34,772 nt of DNA from Gammaproteobacteria bacterium (lineage in GTDB: Bacteria > Pseudomonadota > Gammaproteobacteria > Pseudomonadales > Pseudohongiellaceae). The notes beneath the pieces are model-generated. The model searched no databases. It was not told the DNA's origin and worked only from the letters and a program-made list of their open reading frames with translations. The DNA is taken from the NCBI GenBank assembly GCA_030645995.1, contig JAUSMU010000362.1:1-34772 (forward strand), in the 5' to 3' direction. The number at the start of each line of letters is the position of its first letter. The stretch's first letter is position 1. Positions 9,198 to 17,572 of this stretch are shown piece after piece. The position numbers and the translations under genes are program-made.

Positions 9198-9640
9198 AAC
9201 GCTCCCAGCGGCTGGCCGTGGTGGTCACGCTGGCGCAGCGCAAGGCCGACGAGAGCGCCAGGGCACTCGCCTATATCCAGCAACGGCTGCAGGCCGATCA
9301 ACAGCAATTGCAACAACTGGAAGAATATCTGGTGGAATATCGCACTTCGTTACAGACTCAGGGGCAACAGGGTGTGAGCGCCCAGCAATTCCGTGTGTTC
9401 GTCAGCTTCAGCCAGAACGTCGAGCGCGCCATCGAGCAGCAGAAGCAGCAGGTGGCGACGGTGATTCGCCAGGTCGATCAGGTCCGCCGTCACTGGCAGC
9501 GGCTGGACGCCCGCCATAAGGGGCTGGAAAAATTGCATGCCCGGCTGCTTACGGAAGAAAGTGCCGCACAGGAGCGGCTCGCACAGAAAGAACAGGACGA
9601 ATTTGCCGTCCGTTGGCGGGGCAATGCCCCCTGGAAGTAG
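9194..9640 (+). CDS. fliJ: flagellar export chaperone/stalk protein FliJ
   Basis: Coiled-coil protein of 148 residues that acts as the central stalk of the FliI ring and helps bind export chaperones. It is almost wholly helical and rich in Gln, Arg and Glu ([31 protein letters not shown]), with the expected length. The GTG start is chosen because it overlaps the fliI stop by four bases, an arrangement typical of translational coupling. It is the last gene of the fliEFGHIJ unit. Confidence 0.92.
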   Translation: MKRSQRLAVVVTLAQRKADESARALAYIQQRLQADQQQLQQLEEYLVEYRTSLQTQGQQGVSAQQFRVFVSFSQNVERAIEQQKQQVATVIRQVDQVRRHWQRLDARHKGLEKLHARLLTEESAAQERLAQKEQDEFAVRWRGNAPWK

Positions 9641-9671
9641 TGCCGGTTGCACCGCAGACGCAAATTTCTGA

Positions 9672-9700
9672 TTGAAAACCAGCCCGGGCTTCACTACTCT
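9672..9700 (+). promoter_or_regulatory. probable sigma-70 promoter of the TerC-family gene
   Basis: TTGAAA (9672-9677), a 17-base spacer and TACTCT (9695-9700) form a plausible -35/-10 pair about 50 bases before the next start codon. It suggests that this non-flagellar gene is transcribed independently of the sigma-54 flagellar units around it. Confidence 0.4.
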
Positions 9701-9753
9701 GGGCGCGCATTGTTACTCCACACCCCGATTATTGTTACCGAGATACACTTGTC

Positions 9754-10599
9754 ATGTTGGAATACCTGCTTTCGCTTGCCCTGAGTCCTACAGCCTGGAT
9801 TGCACTCGCCACGCTGATCGCCATGGAGGTTGTACTGGGCATCGACAACCTGATTTTCATCTCCATCCTGACCAATAAACTCCCCGAACATTCACGCCGC
9901 AGAACCCGCCGTATCGGCATTTCTGCCGCGCTGGTCATGCGTCTGCTGCTGTTGGGTACAGTCGCTCATGTCGTCCAGCTGACCGAACCTCTCTTCGACA
10001 TTTTTGATGAACCGATGTCCTGGCGGGACATCATTCTCATCGCTGGTGGCCTGTTCCTTGTGTGGAAGGCCACCCACGAAATTCATCACAGCGTCGACCC
10101 CGACCCCATCGACGAAGAAGCCAAGCTCAAGGTCAACGTGGTTGCCGGTGGCGTGGCGGCGGTGTTCCAGATTCTGGTGCTGGATCTGGTGTTCTCCATC
10201 GATAGCATCGTGACGGCAGTGGGCATGACCGAGCATCTGCCGATCATGATCATCGCCGTACTGGTGGCCGTTGGCGTGATGATGTTTGCCGCCGATCCGC
10301 TGGCTGATTTCATTGCTCGCAACCCCACCATCGTCATGCTGGCGCTGGGCTTCCTGCTGTTGATCGGCACCACGCTGATCGCCGAAGGCTTCGGGGTGCA
10401 TGTGCCCAAGGGCTACATCTACGCGTCGATGGCGTTCTCGGCGGGTATCGAAATTCTCAACATGTTCCACCGCGAGGCGGTGCGCAAGCGCCACGACAAA
10501 CGCGAAAAGCGCAGGGAATTGCTGGCCCAGGGACAGGAGTTGGAGGCCGCTGCGACCTCCGATGAGGCCAGTGCTGGTAACGAGAAATCATCGACTTGA
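9754..10599 (+). CDS. TerC-family integral membrane protein
   Basis: Polytopic inner-membrane protein of 281 residues with about seven hydrophobic segments. It carries the TerC-family signatures [11 protein letters not shown] near the N-terminus and [14 protein letters not shown] in the middle, whose Asp residues lie in the membrane, as well as [21 protein letters not shown]. Members are linked to tellurite resistance or to manganese/metal homeostasis, but the substrate here is unknown. The charged C-terminal tail is cytoplasmic in appearance. It sits between fliJ and fliK, has its own likely promoter, and is not known as a flagellar component, so it is best read as an insertion into the locus. 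Confidence 0.9.
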   Translation: MLEYLLSLALSPTAWIALATLIAMEVVLGIDNLIFISILTNKLPEHSRRRTRRIGISAALVMRLLLLGTVAHVVQLTEPLFDIFDEPMSWRDIILIAGGLFLVWKATHEIHHSVDPDPIDEEAKLKVNVVAGGVAAVFQILVLDLVFSIDSIVTAVGMTEHLPIMIIAVLVAVGVMMFAADPLADFIARNPTIVMLALGFLLLIGTTLIAEGFGVHVPKGYIYASMAFSAGIEILNMFHREAVRKRHDKREKRRELLAQGQELEAAATSDEASAGNEKSST

Positions 10600-10646
10600 T
10601 TAGCTCGCTTCACCTCCGCAACCCCCGTTCCTGATACAGGACAGAT

Positions 10647-10662
10647 TGGCAGGCTTATTGCT
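10647..10662 (+). promoter_or_regulatory. sigma-54 promoter of fliK
   Basis: TGGCAG (10647-10652), five bases, TTGCT (10658-10662) differs from consensus at one -24 position only. The predicted start near 10673 leaves a leader of about 51 bases before fliK. It restores flagellar control downstream of the TerC-family gene. Confidence 0.8.
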
Positions 10663-10723
10663 CCAGGCATGGTAAGAATCATGCCTGCACCCGCTCCCGA
10701 GGTCAGGCGGCGGAGGAAACAGC

Positions 10724-12631
10724 ATGGCCCAACTCAGTACAGTTCTATCCTTGAATACCGCGCCGACATCGCGTTCGGCCTCCCCGAAAGCGCCCTTGCC
10801 GCAGAGCGACAAGCGCCCTCCAGAGAAGCCAGAAGCCCCGGAACCCGCGTCGTCCGTGACGAAAAGCGCGAACGAGCAGATTCCTGTAAAGGCCGAAAAA
10901 ACGCGCTTTGAAAAGCTGCTGGACGAGGGCAAGAGGGAACAAACCGACGAGCAGGCACCCGCCAATGCCACGGCGACGGAGTCGCAGGCCGTCCCCGCAC
11001 AGGAGCCAGCCTTCAATGTGCTGGGCTTGTTCGGAGGAAATCCTCTGCCGCTCGAAGGTCAGACCTTGCCGCTCGCTGCTGGCACGGCAATTCCTGAATC
11101 CGTTGTTGCCGGTGCCGTGAAGCAGGAGTCTGTATTGGCCGCTTCGGTCACGCCTCTCGACGAGCAGGCGGCTTCCGGACTGACTGCGGCAGGGTTGCCG
11201 GACGCTGCGCCAACCTCCTTGCTGGCATCGCCACCGTCACCACCGACACTCTTCCATTCAGACGGGTCAGCCTCCAGTCTGTTCGCCGATCAACCCCTGG
11301 CTGGCGCGCCTCTGCAGCCCTCTTCAACACAACCAGCCGCCTCGCTCTTCGCCGCTCCCGCCGCAGCATCAATGCTTGCCGCCAACGACGCGACGTCCCC
11401 CACTGGCCTGTCGCTGCCGCAACCAGCAGCAGATGGCGCCGTGGTGCCGAGCGATCTCCAGGAGATTATGGGTAGCGCTCAGAAGGAACTTACTACCGGG
11501 TTGACAGGTGGGTTGACCAGCGCGGTCGCTAACTCAACGCCACAACCGGGCGCGCAGCCAGCCTTGCCGGAAGGCGCAACCGGAGTCGCCCCGCCGGTGC
11601 CCTCAGTTACTGCAGATTCCGGCGCTGCTGCATTGACAACGCCTGCTCAGCCGGACCCTATTAACCCTCTGGATCAGCCTGCTGCCCGGATAGAGATCTC
11701 CTCGGACAGCGTTTCCACCACCCCTGTTGAGGCCGCCAGCGCCGTATTGCCCGAGGCGAACGTCAGCGAGGCAGCGGCGACCGCTCAAGCCGTTACGGAG
11801 ACAGCGAACGCACAGGAACAGGTTGCCGAGAGCGCCTGGCAGCCGGATGCAGCAGAGCGCGCGCGCGCCTGGCGTGGCATCTCGACCCTCGATCCCGCCA
11901 GTGGTCTGGTGCAGGGTTCAGGGCAAGGTTTGGTACAGGCAGGACGTCACGAGTTTTCCGTTAATTACACGTCGGCGGCCGGTCAGTTCCAGCAGTTTGC
12001 CGAAGCGCTGCGGCAGGCGGGCAGTGGAGCGGAGGCAGGGCTGGCTTCGGCTGGCGCGCAATCCAGCTTGCAGACTGCTCCACAGTCGGCTGTCACCTCC
12101 ACGACGCTGCAGGCCACCGATCGTGGCACTAACGCTGTCAATACCGGCGCGCCCGGGCCTGAGTCGCAACAGGCCTGGCGTATGGACTCCATCGCCACAG
12201 GCGTAACTGCTTCGGGAAGCAGGGGAGCGGCAGGCACTTTGAGTTTTACCCAGGGCATGCAGGGGTCCTCCTTCGGCCAGCCGCTGGGGCAGTCTTTCGG
12301 TGACAGCGAGTGGGCGGAGAGCGTCACCAAGCGTGTGGCACTGATGGCAGGGCAGAAGGTCAGCTCCGCGCAGATCGAACTGGACCCGCCTGAGCTGGGC
12401 GCGATGACCGTGCGAATCAGCGTCACCGGGGATCAGGCGAATGTGATGTTCACCAGTGCGCATGCGCAGGTGAGGGAGGCGTTGGAACAGACTTTCCCGC
12501 AGCTGCAGGACATGCTGGGTCAACAGGGGTTACAGCTGGCGGATGCGCAGGTGTCGGATCAGTCTGCGGCGCGGCAGCAGCAGGGTGAGGGGCGGGGGGG
12601 GGCAGGGCAATGGTGGCATGATTGCCGATGA
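10724..12631 (+). CDS. fliK: flagellar hook-length control protein FliK, C-terminus frameshifted at a G9 tract
   Basis: Secreted molecular ruler that measures the hook and switches the export gate to filament substrates. GGAGGA six bases upstream supports the start. The long middle is low-complexity Ala/Pro/Ser/Gln-rich, as usual for FliK. The conserved C-domain is clear (KVSSAQIELDPPELGAM, MTVRISVTGDQANVMF, REALEQTFPQLQDML). As written, the frame ends at 12631 with unrelated residues (GAGQWWHDCR). Removing one G from the run at 12594-12602 restores a normal ending, SVKVPKGLVDYYA, with stop at 12701 and 658 residues in total. The gene is therefore either phase-off, a recent mutant, or carries a base-calling error. 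Confidence 0.93.
   Translation: MAQLSTVLSLNTAPTSRSASPKAPLPQSDKRPPEKPEAPEPASSVTKSANEQIPVKAEKTRFEKLLDEGKREQTDEQAPANATATESQAVPAQEPAFNVLGLFGGNPLPLEGQTLPLAAGTAIPESVVAGAVKQESVLAASVTPLDEQAASGLTAAGLPDAAPTSLLASPPSPPTLFHSDGSASSLFADQPLAGAPLQPSSTQPAASLFAAPAAASMLAANDATSPTGLSLPQPAADGAVVPSDLQEIMGSAQKELTTGLTGGLTSAVANSTPQPGAQPALPEGATGVAPPVPSVTADSGAAALTTPAQPDPINPLDQPAARIEISSDSVSTTPVEAASAVLPEANVSEAAATAQAVTETANAQEQVAESAWQPDAAERARAWRGISTLDPASGLVQGSGQGLVQAGRHEFSVNYTSAAGQFQQFAEALRQAGSGAEAGLASAGAQSSLQTAPQSAVTSTTLQATDRGTNAVNTGAPGPESQQAWRMDSIATGVTASGSRGAAGTLSFTQGMQGSSFGQPLGQSFGDSEWAESVTKRVALMAGQKVSSAQIELDPPELGAMTVRISVTGDQANVMFTSAHAQVREALEQTFPQLQDMLGQQGLQLADAQVSDQSAARQQQGEGRGGAGQWWHDCR
12594..12602 (+). repeat. G9 homopolymer causing the fliK frameshift
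   Basis: Nine consecutive Gs lie within the fliK C-terminal codons. A length of eight gives the full-length family-like C-terminus, while nine gives a stop 29 bases later. Such tracts are classic slipped-strand sites and also classic sequencing-error sites. Confidence 0.8.
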
Positions 12632-12710
12632 AGGCGACGCCGGGCCGGTGATGATGCAGTCTGTAAAGGTCCCGAAAGGCCTGGTCGACTACTACGCGTG
12701 ATGATGTGAG

Positions 12711-12919
12711 ACGCGCTGGCGTCAGTTATTTGTCGCCTGCTGTGGCGTTGGTGCCGAGCGCGGTGGGCGGGGCGGCTCATGCGGGACACGCCCGTGAACC
12801 CGTCCATGGGGGGCTCGATCGCGCCATCCATGGCGCTCAACGGTCCCGCATGGGCCGCCCCGCCCACCACGCTCTACCCCTGTGCCGCGTCAGGCGACGA
12901 ATAGCTGACGCCAGCGCGT
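12711..12919 (+). repeat. cruciform intergenic element, copy A (conserved core with long private arms)
   Basis: The conserved 61-bp core is 12785-12845. Around it are two sets of complementary arms. 12757-12786 pairs with 12844-12873 (28 of 30). 12711-12739 pairs with 12891-12919 (27 of 29, both exceptions G-T pairs). The core starts GACACGCCCGTG and ends CTCAACGGTC. It contains small hairpins CAC...GTG, CCCG-TCCA-TGGG and GCGCCA-TCCA-TGGCGC. This is the longest of five copies in the window, and the arm sequence is found in no other copy. It starts ten bases after the restored fliK stop. Confidence 0.85.
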
Positions 12920-13069
12920 CTGCTGGTGGCTGGCTGGAGGGCAGAACCTGCTCTCCGCCCCGCAGTGATGGGTGTTCGCCGCCGCATAGCACAGTCCGGC
13001 CGGAGTCCACGCCTGCCCCACTCGCTGACTCTAACCACTGAGCATCCGCCTGAACAAAACCCCCATCAC

Positions 13070-13085
13070 TGGCACACCCTTTGCT
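13070..13085 (+). promoter_or_regulatory. sigma-54 promoter of the fliL operon
   Basis: TGGCAC (13070-13075), five bases, TTGCT (13081-13085) is a perfect -24/-12 match. The predicted start near 13096 leaves a short leader of about 28 bases before the ATG at 13124. It would drive fliLMNOPQR. Confidence 0.9.
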
Positions 13086-13123
13086 ATATCACCGTCAGGA
13101 ACAGTTTTTTTGACGGTGGAGAT

Positions 13124-13687
13124 ATGGCAGCAAACGATCGAATGAACAATGACGAGGCGCAGACCCCTGCCGCCTTGCCTGGCAAGAAAAGCAAGAAACC
13201 CCTGATTATCGCCGCAGCCGTCCTGGTGCTCGCACTCGGTGGCGCTGGCGCCTGGTTCTTCCTGCTGCAACCGACCCCCGCCGCTGAAACTGCTGAAGGT
13301 GCCGAGGGCGCCGAGGGCGGCGAAACCCATGCCGAAACCGTCGCAGACCACGTCGATGCCGATGCCCCCATCGAATACCTGGCGCTCGAACCCGCCTTCA
13401 TCATCAACTTCCCCTACCAGGGGAAGCAGCGCTTCCTGCAAGCCAGCCTCACGGTGATGTCTCGTGATCCCGAAGGTCTGGCGGCTGTCACCGAACACAT
13501 GCCCGCGATCCGCCACAACCTCATCAACCTGTTCAGTGCCCAAATGCTCTCGGTGGCGGAATCGCCCGCGACCGGCATCGAGCCGCTGCGGCAGATGGTG
13601 ACGCGCGAGATTCAGGACGTGCTCATCCGGGAATACGGCAGCGAAGGTATTGAGGAAGTGTTGTTCACGGCGTTTGTCATGCAATAG
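13124..13687 (+). CDS. fliL: flagellar basal body-associated protein FliL
   Basis: Single-pass inner-membrane protein of 187 residues that surrounds or supports the stator units. A short basic cytoplasmic head (GKKSKKP) precedes one membrane segment (IIAAAVLVLALGGAGAWFFL). A Glu/Ala-rich linker and the periplasmic FliL domain follow (YLALEPAFIINF, RFLQASLTVMSRDP, ending GIEEVLFTAFVMQ). The frame stays open to 12926, but ATG 13124 is chosen because it follows the sigma-54 promoter, has GGTGGAG upstream and gives the usual length. GGTGGAG to ATG spacing is short (2 bases). Confidence 0.93.
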   Translation: MAANDRMNNDEAQTPAALPGKKSKKPLIIAAAVLVLALGGAGAWFFLLQPTPAAETAEGAEGAEGGETHAETVADHVDADAPIEYLALEPAFIINFPYQGKQRFLQASLTVMSRDPEGLAAVTEHMPAIRHNLINLFSAQMLSVAESPATGIEPLRQMVTREIQDVLIREYGSEGIEEVLFTAFVMQ

Positions 13688-13741
13688 CCGCCTGGGCTCT
13701 TCCAAGCTCTTCGAAAAACAAGCAACGAAACGGTGTAGACC

Positions 13742-14740
13742 ATGCAAGACCTGTTATCACAAGACGAGATCGATGCGCTGTTGCACGGCGTGGACGATGG
13801 CAACGTCGAGATGGATGTCGAAGTGGATGCGCTGGGCGTCAAGTCCTACGACCTGACCAGCCAGGACCGCATCGTGCGCGGCCGCATGCCGACGCTGGAG
13901 ATGATCAACGAGCGCTTCGCCCGCTATACCCGCATCAGTCTCTTCAACCTGTTGCGCCGCAGCGCGGACGTCTCCATCGGCGGCGTGCAGATCAGCAAGT
14001 TCGGTGAATACCTGCACACGCTCTATGTGCCCACCAGTCTCAATCTCGTTAAGTTTCGCCCGTTGCGCGGTACTGCGCTGTTCGTGCTGGATGCCAAACT
14101 GGTGTTCAAGCTCGTGGATAACTTCTTCGGCGGCGATGGCCGTCACGCCAAGATTGAGGGCCGCGAATTTACGCCGACAGAATTGCGCGTCGTGCAGATG
14201 GTGCTCAATCAGGCGTTCGTGGATCTCGCCGAGGCCTGGCGCAATGTTTACAAGCTCGAATTCGATCACCTGCGTTCGGAGGTCAACCCCTCCATGGCGA
14301 ACATCGTCAGCCCGAGTGAGGTGGTGGTGATCAGTACGTTCCACATCGAACTCGACGGTGGTGGCGGTGACCTTCACATCACCATGCCTTACGCGATGAT
14401 CGAGCCGATCCGCGAGCTGCTGGATGCCGGCATGCAGAGCGACGTTGACGAACACGACGAACGCTGGGGTCGCGCGTTGCGCGAAGACATCATGGATGCC
14501 AGCGTGGAGTTTGGTTGCAACATTTTTGATAAAGAAATCACGTTGCGCGACGTGGTCGATCTGGAGGCCGGTGACGTGATTCCGGTGGAGATGCCGGATA
14601 CCGTGGTGCTGCGGGCCAATGGCGTCCCCATGTTCCACACACATCTCGGTATCTCGAATGGCAATCTCGCGTTGAAAATTCAAAGCGTATACAGAAACAA
14701 GAATCAGGCTCTGATCAAGGGGAAGCAGCATGGCGGATGA
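13742..14740 (+). CDS. fliM: flagellar motor switch protein FliM
   Basis: C-ring protein of 332 residues that binds phosphorylated CheY and controls the direction of rotation. The extreme N-terminus MQDLLSQDEIDALLHG is the CheY-P binding peptide. The middle domain has the usual segments (FARYTRISLFNLLRRSADV, GTALFVLDAKLVFKLVDNFFGG) and the C-terminal SpoA-like domain binds FliN. It overlaps fliN by 11 bases. No good ribosome-binding site is seen, and the 54-base gap from fliL shows no promoter, so it is probably read from the fliL promoter. Confidence 0.97.
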   Translation: MQDLLSQDEIDALLHGVDDGNVEMDVEVDALGVKSYDLTSQDRIVRGRMPTLEMINERFARYTRISLFNLLRRSADVSIGGVQISKFGEYLHTLYVPTSLNLVKFRPLRGTALFVLDAKLVFKLVDNFFGGDGRHAKIEGREFTPTELRVVQMVLNQAFVDLAEAWRNVYKLEFDHLRSEVNPSMANIVSPSEVVVISTFHIELDGGGGDLHITMPYAMIEPIRELLDAGMQSDVDEHDERWGRALREDIMDASVEFGCNIFDKEITLRDVVDLEAGDVIPVEMPDTVVLRANGVPMFHTHLGISNGNLALKIQSVYRNKNQALIKGKQHGG

Positions 14741-15131
14741 ACGAGTGAATAGCGGCAAGTCGGACCAGGAAATTGCGGACGAATGGGCTGCGGCGATGGC
14801 AGAGGACGAGTCGGCTGCGGGAGCGGGAGAAACTAATGCGCTGACGCAACAACCACGCGCGGCGGCAGCGAGCCCGGACCTGGATGTCATTCTGGATATC
14901 CCAGTACAGATTTCCATGGAGGTGGGCAGTACTTCCATCACCATCCGCAATCTGTTGCAGCTCAACCAGGGCTCGGTGATCGAGCTGGACCGCCTGGCGG
15001 GTGAGCCGTTGAATGTGCTGGTCAACGGCACCTTGATTGCGCACGGCGAGGTCGTAGTGGTGAACGACAAATTCGGCATTCGCATGACTGATGTCATCAG
15101 CCCCTCGGAACGCATCAAAAAACTCCGCTAA
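14730..15131 (+). CDS. fliN: flagellar motor switch protein FliN
   Basis: C-ring protein of 133 residues that forms the lower ring with FliM and docks FliH/FliI. An acidic, variable N-terminus (1-50) precedes a SpoA domain (about 51-133) with DVILDIPVQISMEVG, NLLQLNQGSVIELDRLAGEP and NDKFGIRMTDVISPSERI, all diagnostic. The start overlaps the fliM stop by 11 bases. A REP-like hairpin follows the stop. Confidence 0.97.
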   Translation: MADERVNSGKSDQEIADEWAAAMAEDESAAGAGETNALTQQPRAAAASPDLDVILDIPVQISMEVGSTSITIRNLLQLNQGSVIELDRLAGEPLNVLVNGTLIAHGEVVVVNDKFGIRMTDVISPSERIKKLR

Positions 15132-15138
15132 TCCCAAT

Positions 15139-15161
15139 GTGAGAGCGAGCCCTGCTCGCGA
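15139..15161 (+). repeat. degenerate REP element between fliN and fliO
   Basis: The sequence starts GTGAGAGCGAGC and ends GCTCGCGA, with a 6-bp stem GCGAGC-CCT-GCTCGC. It has the same head and tail as the GTGGGAGCG...CGCGAT REPs elsewhere in the window, with one changed base in the head. It lies seven bases after the fliN stop, inside the operon. Confidence 0.6.
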
Positions 15162-15172
15162 CGGACTCCCTC

Positions 15173-15586
15173 ATGACCTACATCCTGACCACAGCCACCG
15201 CCGCCGCAGCCGCAGGCGAACAAGCCTCCGGCCCACTGGGCTTCGGCGCAGCGCTGGAGATGATGCTGTGGCTCGCAGTGGTCATCGGCGTCATCCTGCT
15301 ATGTGCATGGGGCTTTCGGCGCCTCAACGGCACTGTGCTGACGACGGCCAGTGCGATTCGTGTGCGCAGCGTGATCTCGGTGGGCAACCGTGAACGCATC
15401 GCGTTGCTGGAGGTGGGCGACAAACAGATTCTGGTCGGGCTGTGCCCCGGTCAGATCAGTACGCTGCATGTCTTCGAAGAGAACGTCCTGCCCCCTTTGC
15501 ACGACACCGAGAAAGGTGCTGGTAACTCCGCCGGCGATTTCGCCTCCAGACTGCAGAGTTTCATCAACAGAGATCAGCGCCAGTGA
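15173..15586 (+). CDS. fliO: flagellar export apparatus protein FliO
   Basis: Small membrane protein of 137 residues that helps assemble the FliP pore of the export gate. One membrane segment (about 28-48, [19 protein letters not shown]) is followed by a cytoplasmic domain with the typical [24 protein letters not shown]-type pattern. FliO is poorly conserved, but this segment and the position between fliN and fliP make the call safe. The stop overlaps the fliP start (GTGA). Confidence 0.92.
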   Translation: MTYILTTATAAAAAGEQASGPLGFGAALEMMLWLAVVIGVILLCAWGFRRLNGTVLTTASAIRVRSVISVGNRERIALLEVGDKQILVGLCPGQISTLHVFEENVLPPLHDTEKGAGNSAGDFASRLQSFINRDQRQ

Positions 15587-16461
15587 GAATCTTCCTGAAT
15601 CGCCTTGCCTTGCAGTTTGCGCTCTTGGCTGTACTCTTGATGGCGCTCTTGATGGCACTTCCTGCATATGCGCAGGTCGTCCCCGCAGGTGATGATCCTC
15701 TCAACACCAGCACCAACATCAGCACCACAGCCGCCTTGTCCGGACCGGAGCGTGCGCTGCAGATGCTGGAATCGAGCAGCGGTCTTGGCGTGCCGGCGAT
15801 GACAGTCACCGCGCAGCCCGATGGCTCACTGAATTACACGGTCAGCCTGCAGATTCTGATGCTGATGACTGCGCTGACGCTGCTGCCAGCGCTGCTCATG
15901 ATGATGACCTCCTTCACACGCATCCTGGTGGTATTCGCCATTTTGCGGCAGGCGCTCGGTCTGCAGCAGACGCCCTCGAATCAGATTCTGCTCGGCCTCG
16001 CGCTGTTCCTGTCGCTGTTCATCATGACCCCAGTGCTGGATCAGGTGAATGTGCGTGCGCTGCAACCTTATCTGAGTGAACAATTGACAGCAGGGCAGGC
16101 GCTTGCCGAGGCCGAGTTGCCCATTCGCGAATTCATGATGGCGCAGACGCGCGAATCAGACCTGGCCCTGTTCATGGAGCTGGGTGCTGCGACGCCGGTG
16201 GCGAGCCAGCAGGAGATTCCCTTCACGGTGCTGGTGCCAGCCTTCGTCACCAGCGAATTGAAGACGGCCTTTCAGATCGGCTTCATGCTGTTCATTCCCT
16301 TTCTGGTGATCGACCTGGTAGTGGCGAGCGTGTTGATGGCGATGGGCATGATGATGCTCTCGCCCATCATCATCTCGCTGCCCTTCAAGATAATGCTGTT
16401 TGTGTTGGTAGACGGCTGGGCCATGGTGATCGGCACCTTGGCAGCGAGTTTTGGAACCTGA
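15583..16461 (+). CDS. fliP: flagellar export gate protein FliP
   Basis: Core pore subunit of the flagellar type III export gate, 292 residues. The N-terminal hydrophobic stretch ending LPAYA is a cleavable signal peptide (about 1-30), as is usual for FliP. The family patterns [37 protein letters not shown] and [20 protein letters not shown] are present, with four membrane helices. The GTG start overlaps the fliO stop by four bases. Confidence 0.96.
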   Translation: MRIFLNRLALQFALLAVLLMALLMALPAYAQVVPAGDDPLNTSTNISTTAALSGPERALQMLESSSGLGVPAMTVTAQPDGSLNYTVSLQILMLMTALTLLPALLMMMTSFTRILVVFAILRQALGLQQTPSNQILLGLALFLSLFIMTPVLDQVNVRALQPYLSEQLTAGQALAEAELPIREFMMAQTRESDLALFMELGAATPVASQQEIPFTVLVPAFVTSELKTAFQIGFMLFIPFLVIDLVVASVLMAMGMMMLSPIIISLPFKIMLFVLVDGWAMVIGTLAASFGT

Positions 16462-16465
16462 TGAT

Positions 16466-16735
16466 ATGACTCCCGATACTGTAGTGACGCTGTGGCGCGA
16501 GGCGATGTTTCTGATCGTGGTGATGGTGACGGTGATCGTGATGCCGAGTCTGGTGGTCGGTCTGGTGGTGAGTACCTTCCAGGCGGCGACGCAGATCAAC
16601 GAACAAACCCTGAGTTTTCTGCCACGCCTGCTTACCACGTTGTTCGCCGTAATGCTGGCCGGCCCGTGGTTGCTGCGCAAGGTGATGGAATTTACCGAAC
16701 AACTGATCACCAGCATTCCGTTTCTGGTGGGTTGA
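16466..16735 (+). CDS. fliQ: flagellar export gate protein FliQ
   Basis: Gate subunit of 89 residues, the standard length, with two hydrophobic hairpin helices (MFLIVVMVTVIVMPSLVVGL and LTTLFAVMLAGPWLL) and the conserved STFQAATQINEQTLSFLPR between them. The ATG at 16466 is chosen over an in-frame TTG at 16451 because it gives the family length and avoids overlapping fliP. Four bases separate it from fliP and eleven from fliR. Confidence 0.96.
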   Translation: MTPDTVVTLWREAMFLIVVMVTVIVMPSLVVGLVVSTFQAATQINEQTLSFLPRLLTTLFAVMLAGPWLLRKVMEFTEQLITSIPFLVG

Positions 16736-16746
16736 GGCACGCGCCC

Positions 16747-17523
16747 ATGCAGACGCTGACATTCAGTGCGGAGGAAATGGGCGCACTGCTCGGCAGTTTC
16801 CTGTGGCCGCTGTTCCGTGTGATGGGTTTCTTCATGGCGGCGCCGTTGATCGGCACTCAATTAGTCCCGATGCGCGTGCGCCTGATTCTCGCGGTGGCGG
16901 TCACCGTGCTGATCGCACCGCTGCTGCCCGCTGTGCCGCAGGTCGATGGCCTTTCGGTGCAGATGGTGTTGATTGTCACTCAACAATTGGTGATCGGTCT
17001 GGCGTTGGGTTTTTTCATGCAGTTGCTGTTTCAGGTGTTCGTGCTGGCGGGGCAGCTGATTGCGATGCAGATGGGATTGGGCTTCGCCTCGATGGTGGAT
17101 CCTTCCAACGGTGTGAACGTGGCGATTGTCAGTACCGTGTATCTGATGCTGGTGATGTTGCTGTTCATCGCCTTCGACGGGCATCTGGTGATGCTCGAAG
17201 TATTGGTAGAGAGTTTTGCGGTGCTGCCGGTGGGGACCGCAGGTTTCAGCGGCGAGATTCTGATGCAAATCGTGCGTACGTTGAGCTGGGTGTTTTCGAG
17301 CGCCATTGTGTTGGCGCTGCCAGCGTTGACGGCGCTGCTGATTACGAATTTTGCGTTCGGGATCATGACGCGGGCGGCGCCGCAGATGAATATTTTCGCG
17401 CTGGGATTTCCAATCGCGTTGATGCTGGGGTTGTTCATCATCTGGATGACGATGGGGACATTCCTGGGGTCGGCAGAATCCCTGTTCAACGAATTCTTTT
17501 TGATGATGAGATCGTTGCTGTAA
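16747..17523 (+). CDS. fliR: flagellar export gate protein FliR
   Basis: Export gate subunit of 258 residues that caps the FliP/FliQ pore and contacts FlhB. It has about six hydrophobic segments and the family patterns FFMAAPLIGTQLVP, IAMQMGLGFASMVDPSNG and TRAAPQMNIFALGFPI. The frame is open back to 16492 inside fliQ, but ATG 16747 gives the standard length. It is the last gene before a 540-base gene-free stretch. Confidence 0.96.
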   Translation: MQTLTFSAEEMGALLGSFLWPLFRVMGFFMAAPLIGTQLVPMRVRLILAVAVTVLIAPLLPAVPQVDGLSVQMVLIVTQQLVIGLALGFFMQLLFQVFVLAGQLIAMQMGLGFASMVDPSNGVNVAIVSTVYLMLVMLLFIAFDGHLVMLEVLVESFAVLPVGTAGFSGEILMQIVRTLSWVFSSAIVLALPALTALLITNFAFGIMTRAAPQMNIFALGFPIALMLGLFIIWMTMGTFLGSAESLFNEFFLMMRSLL

Positions 17524-17525
17524 TT

Positions 17526-17565
17526 GTGGGAGCGTACCCAAAGGGCATAAAAGCCCGCTCGCGAT
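17526..17565 (+). repeat. REP element, copy 2 of an identical 40-bp pair
   Basis: Identical over 40 bases to 6688-6727 and likewise located a few bases after a flagellar stop codon (fliR). It is followed by a cruciform element and then a REP in the opposite orientation at 17708-17732. The REP pair thus brackets the cruciform. Confidence 0.8.
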
Positions 17566-17572
17566 GGCATGT

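Larger units (their letters stand above)
12702..13123. other. gene-free stretch between fliK and fliL
   Basis: No coding sequence is convincing here. The first half is the large cruciform element described separately (12711-12919). Bases 12920-13069 show only a weak 8-bp hairpin near 12938-12956, and the last part holds the sigma-54 promoter of fliL (13070-13085). An open frame runs from 12926 into fliL, but it crosses this promoter and does not resemble FliL upstream of 13124. Confidence 0.7.

Noticed and set aside
12711-12919. Integron attC site for the cruciform element
   Set aside because: attC sites have conserved ends and variable centres, while these have a conserved centre and variable arms. 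No integrase or cassette structure is present.
13091-13117. Hairpin ACCGTCA/TGACGGT that would cover the fliL ribosome-binding site (RNA switch idea)
   Set aside because: The predicted sigma-54 start is near 13096, so most of the left arm would not be in the transcript. It could only be a DNA site, for which there is no further support.
12926-13123. N-terminal extension of fliL (66 extra codons in frame)
   Set aside because: It crosses the sigma-54 promoter, has no family similarity and has no ribosome-binding site; ATG 13124 fits FliL length.
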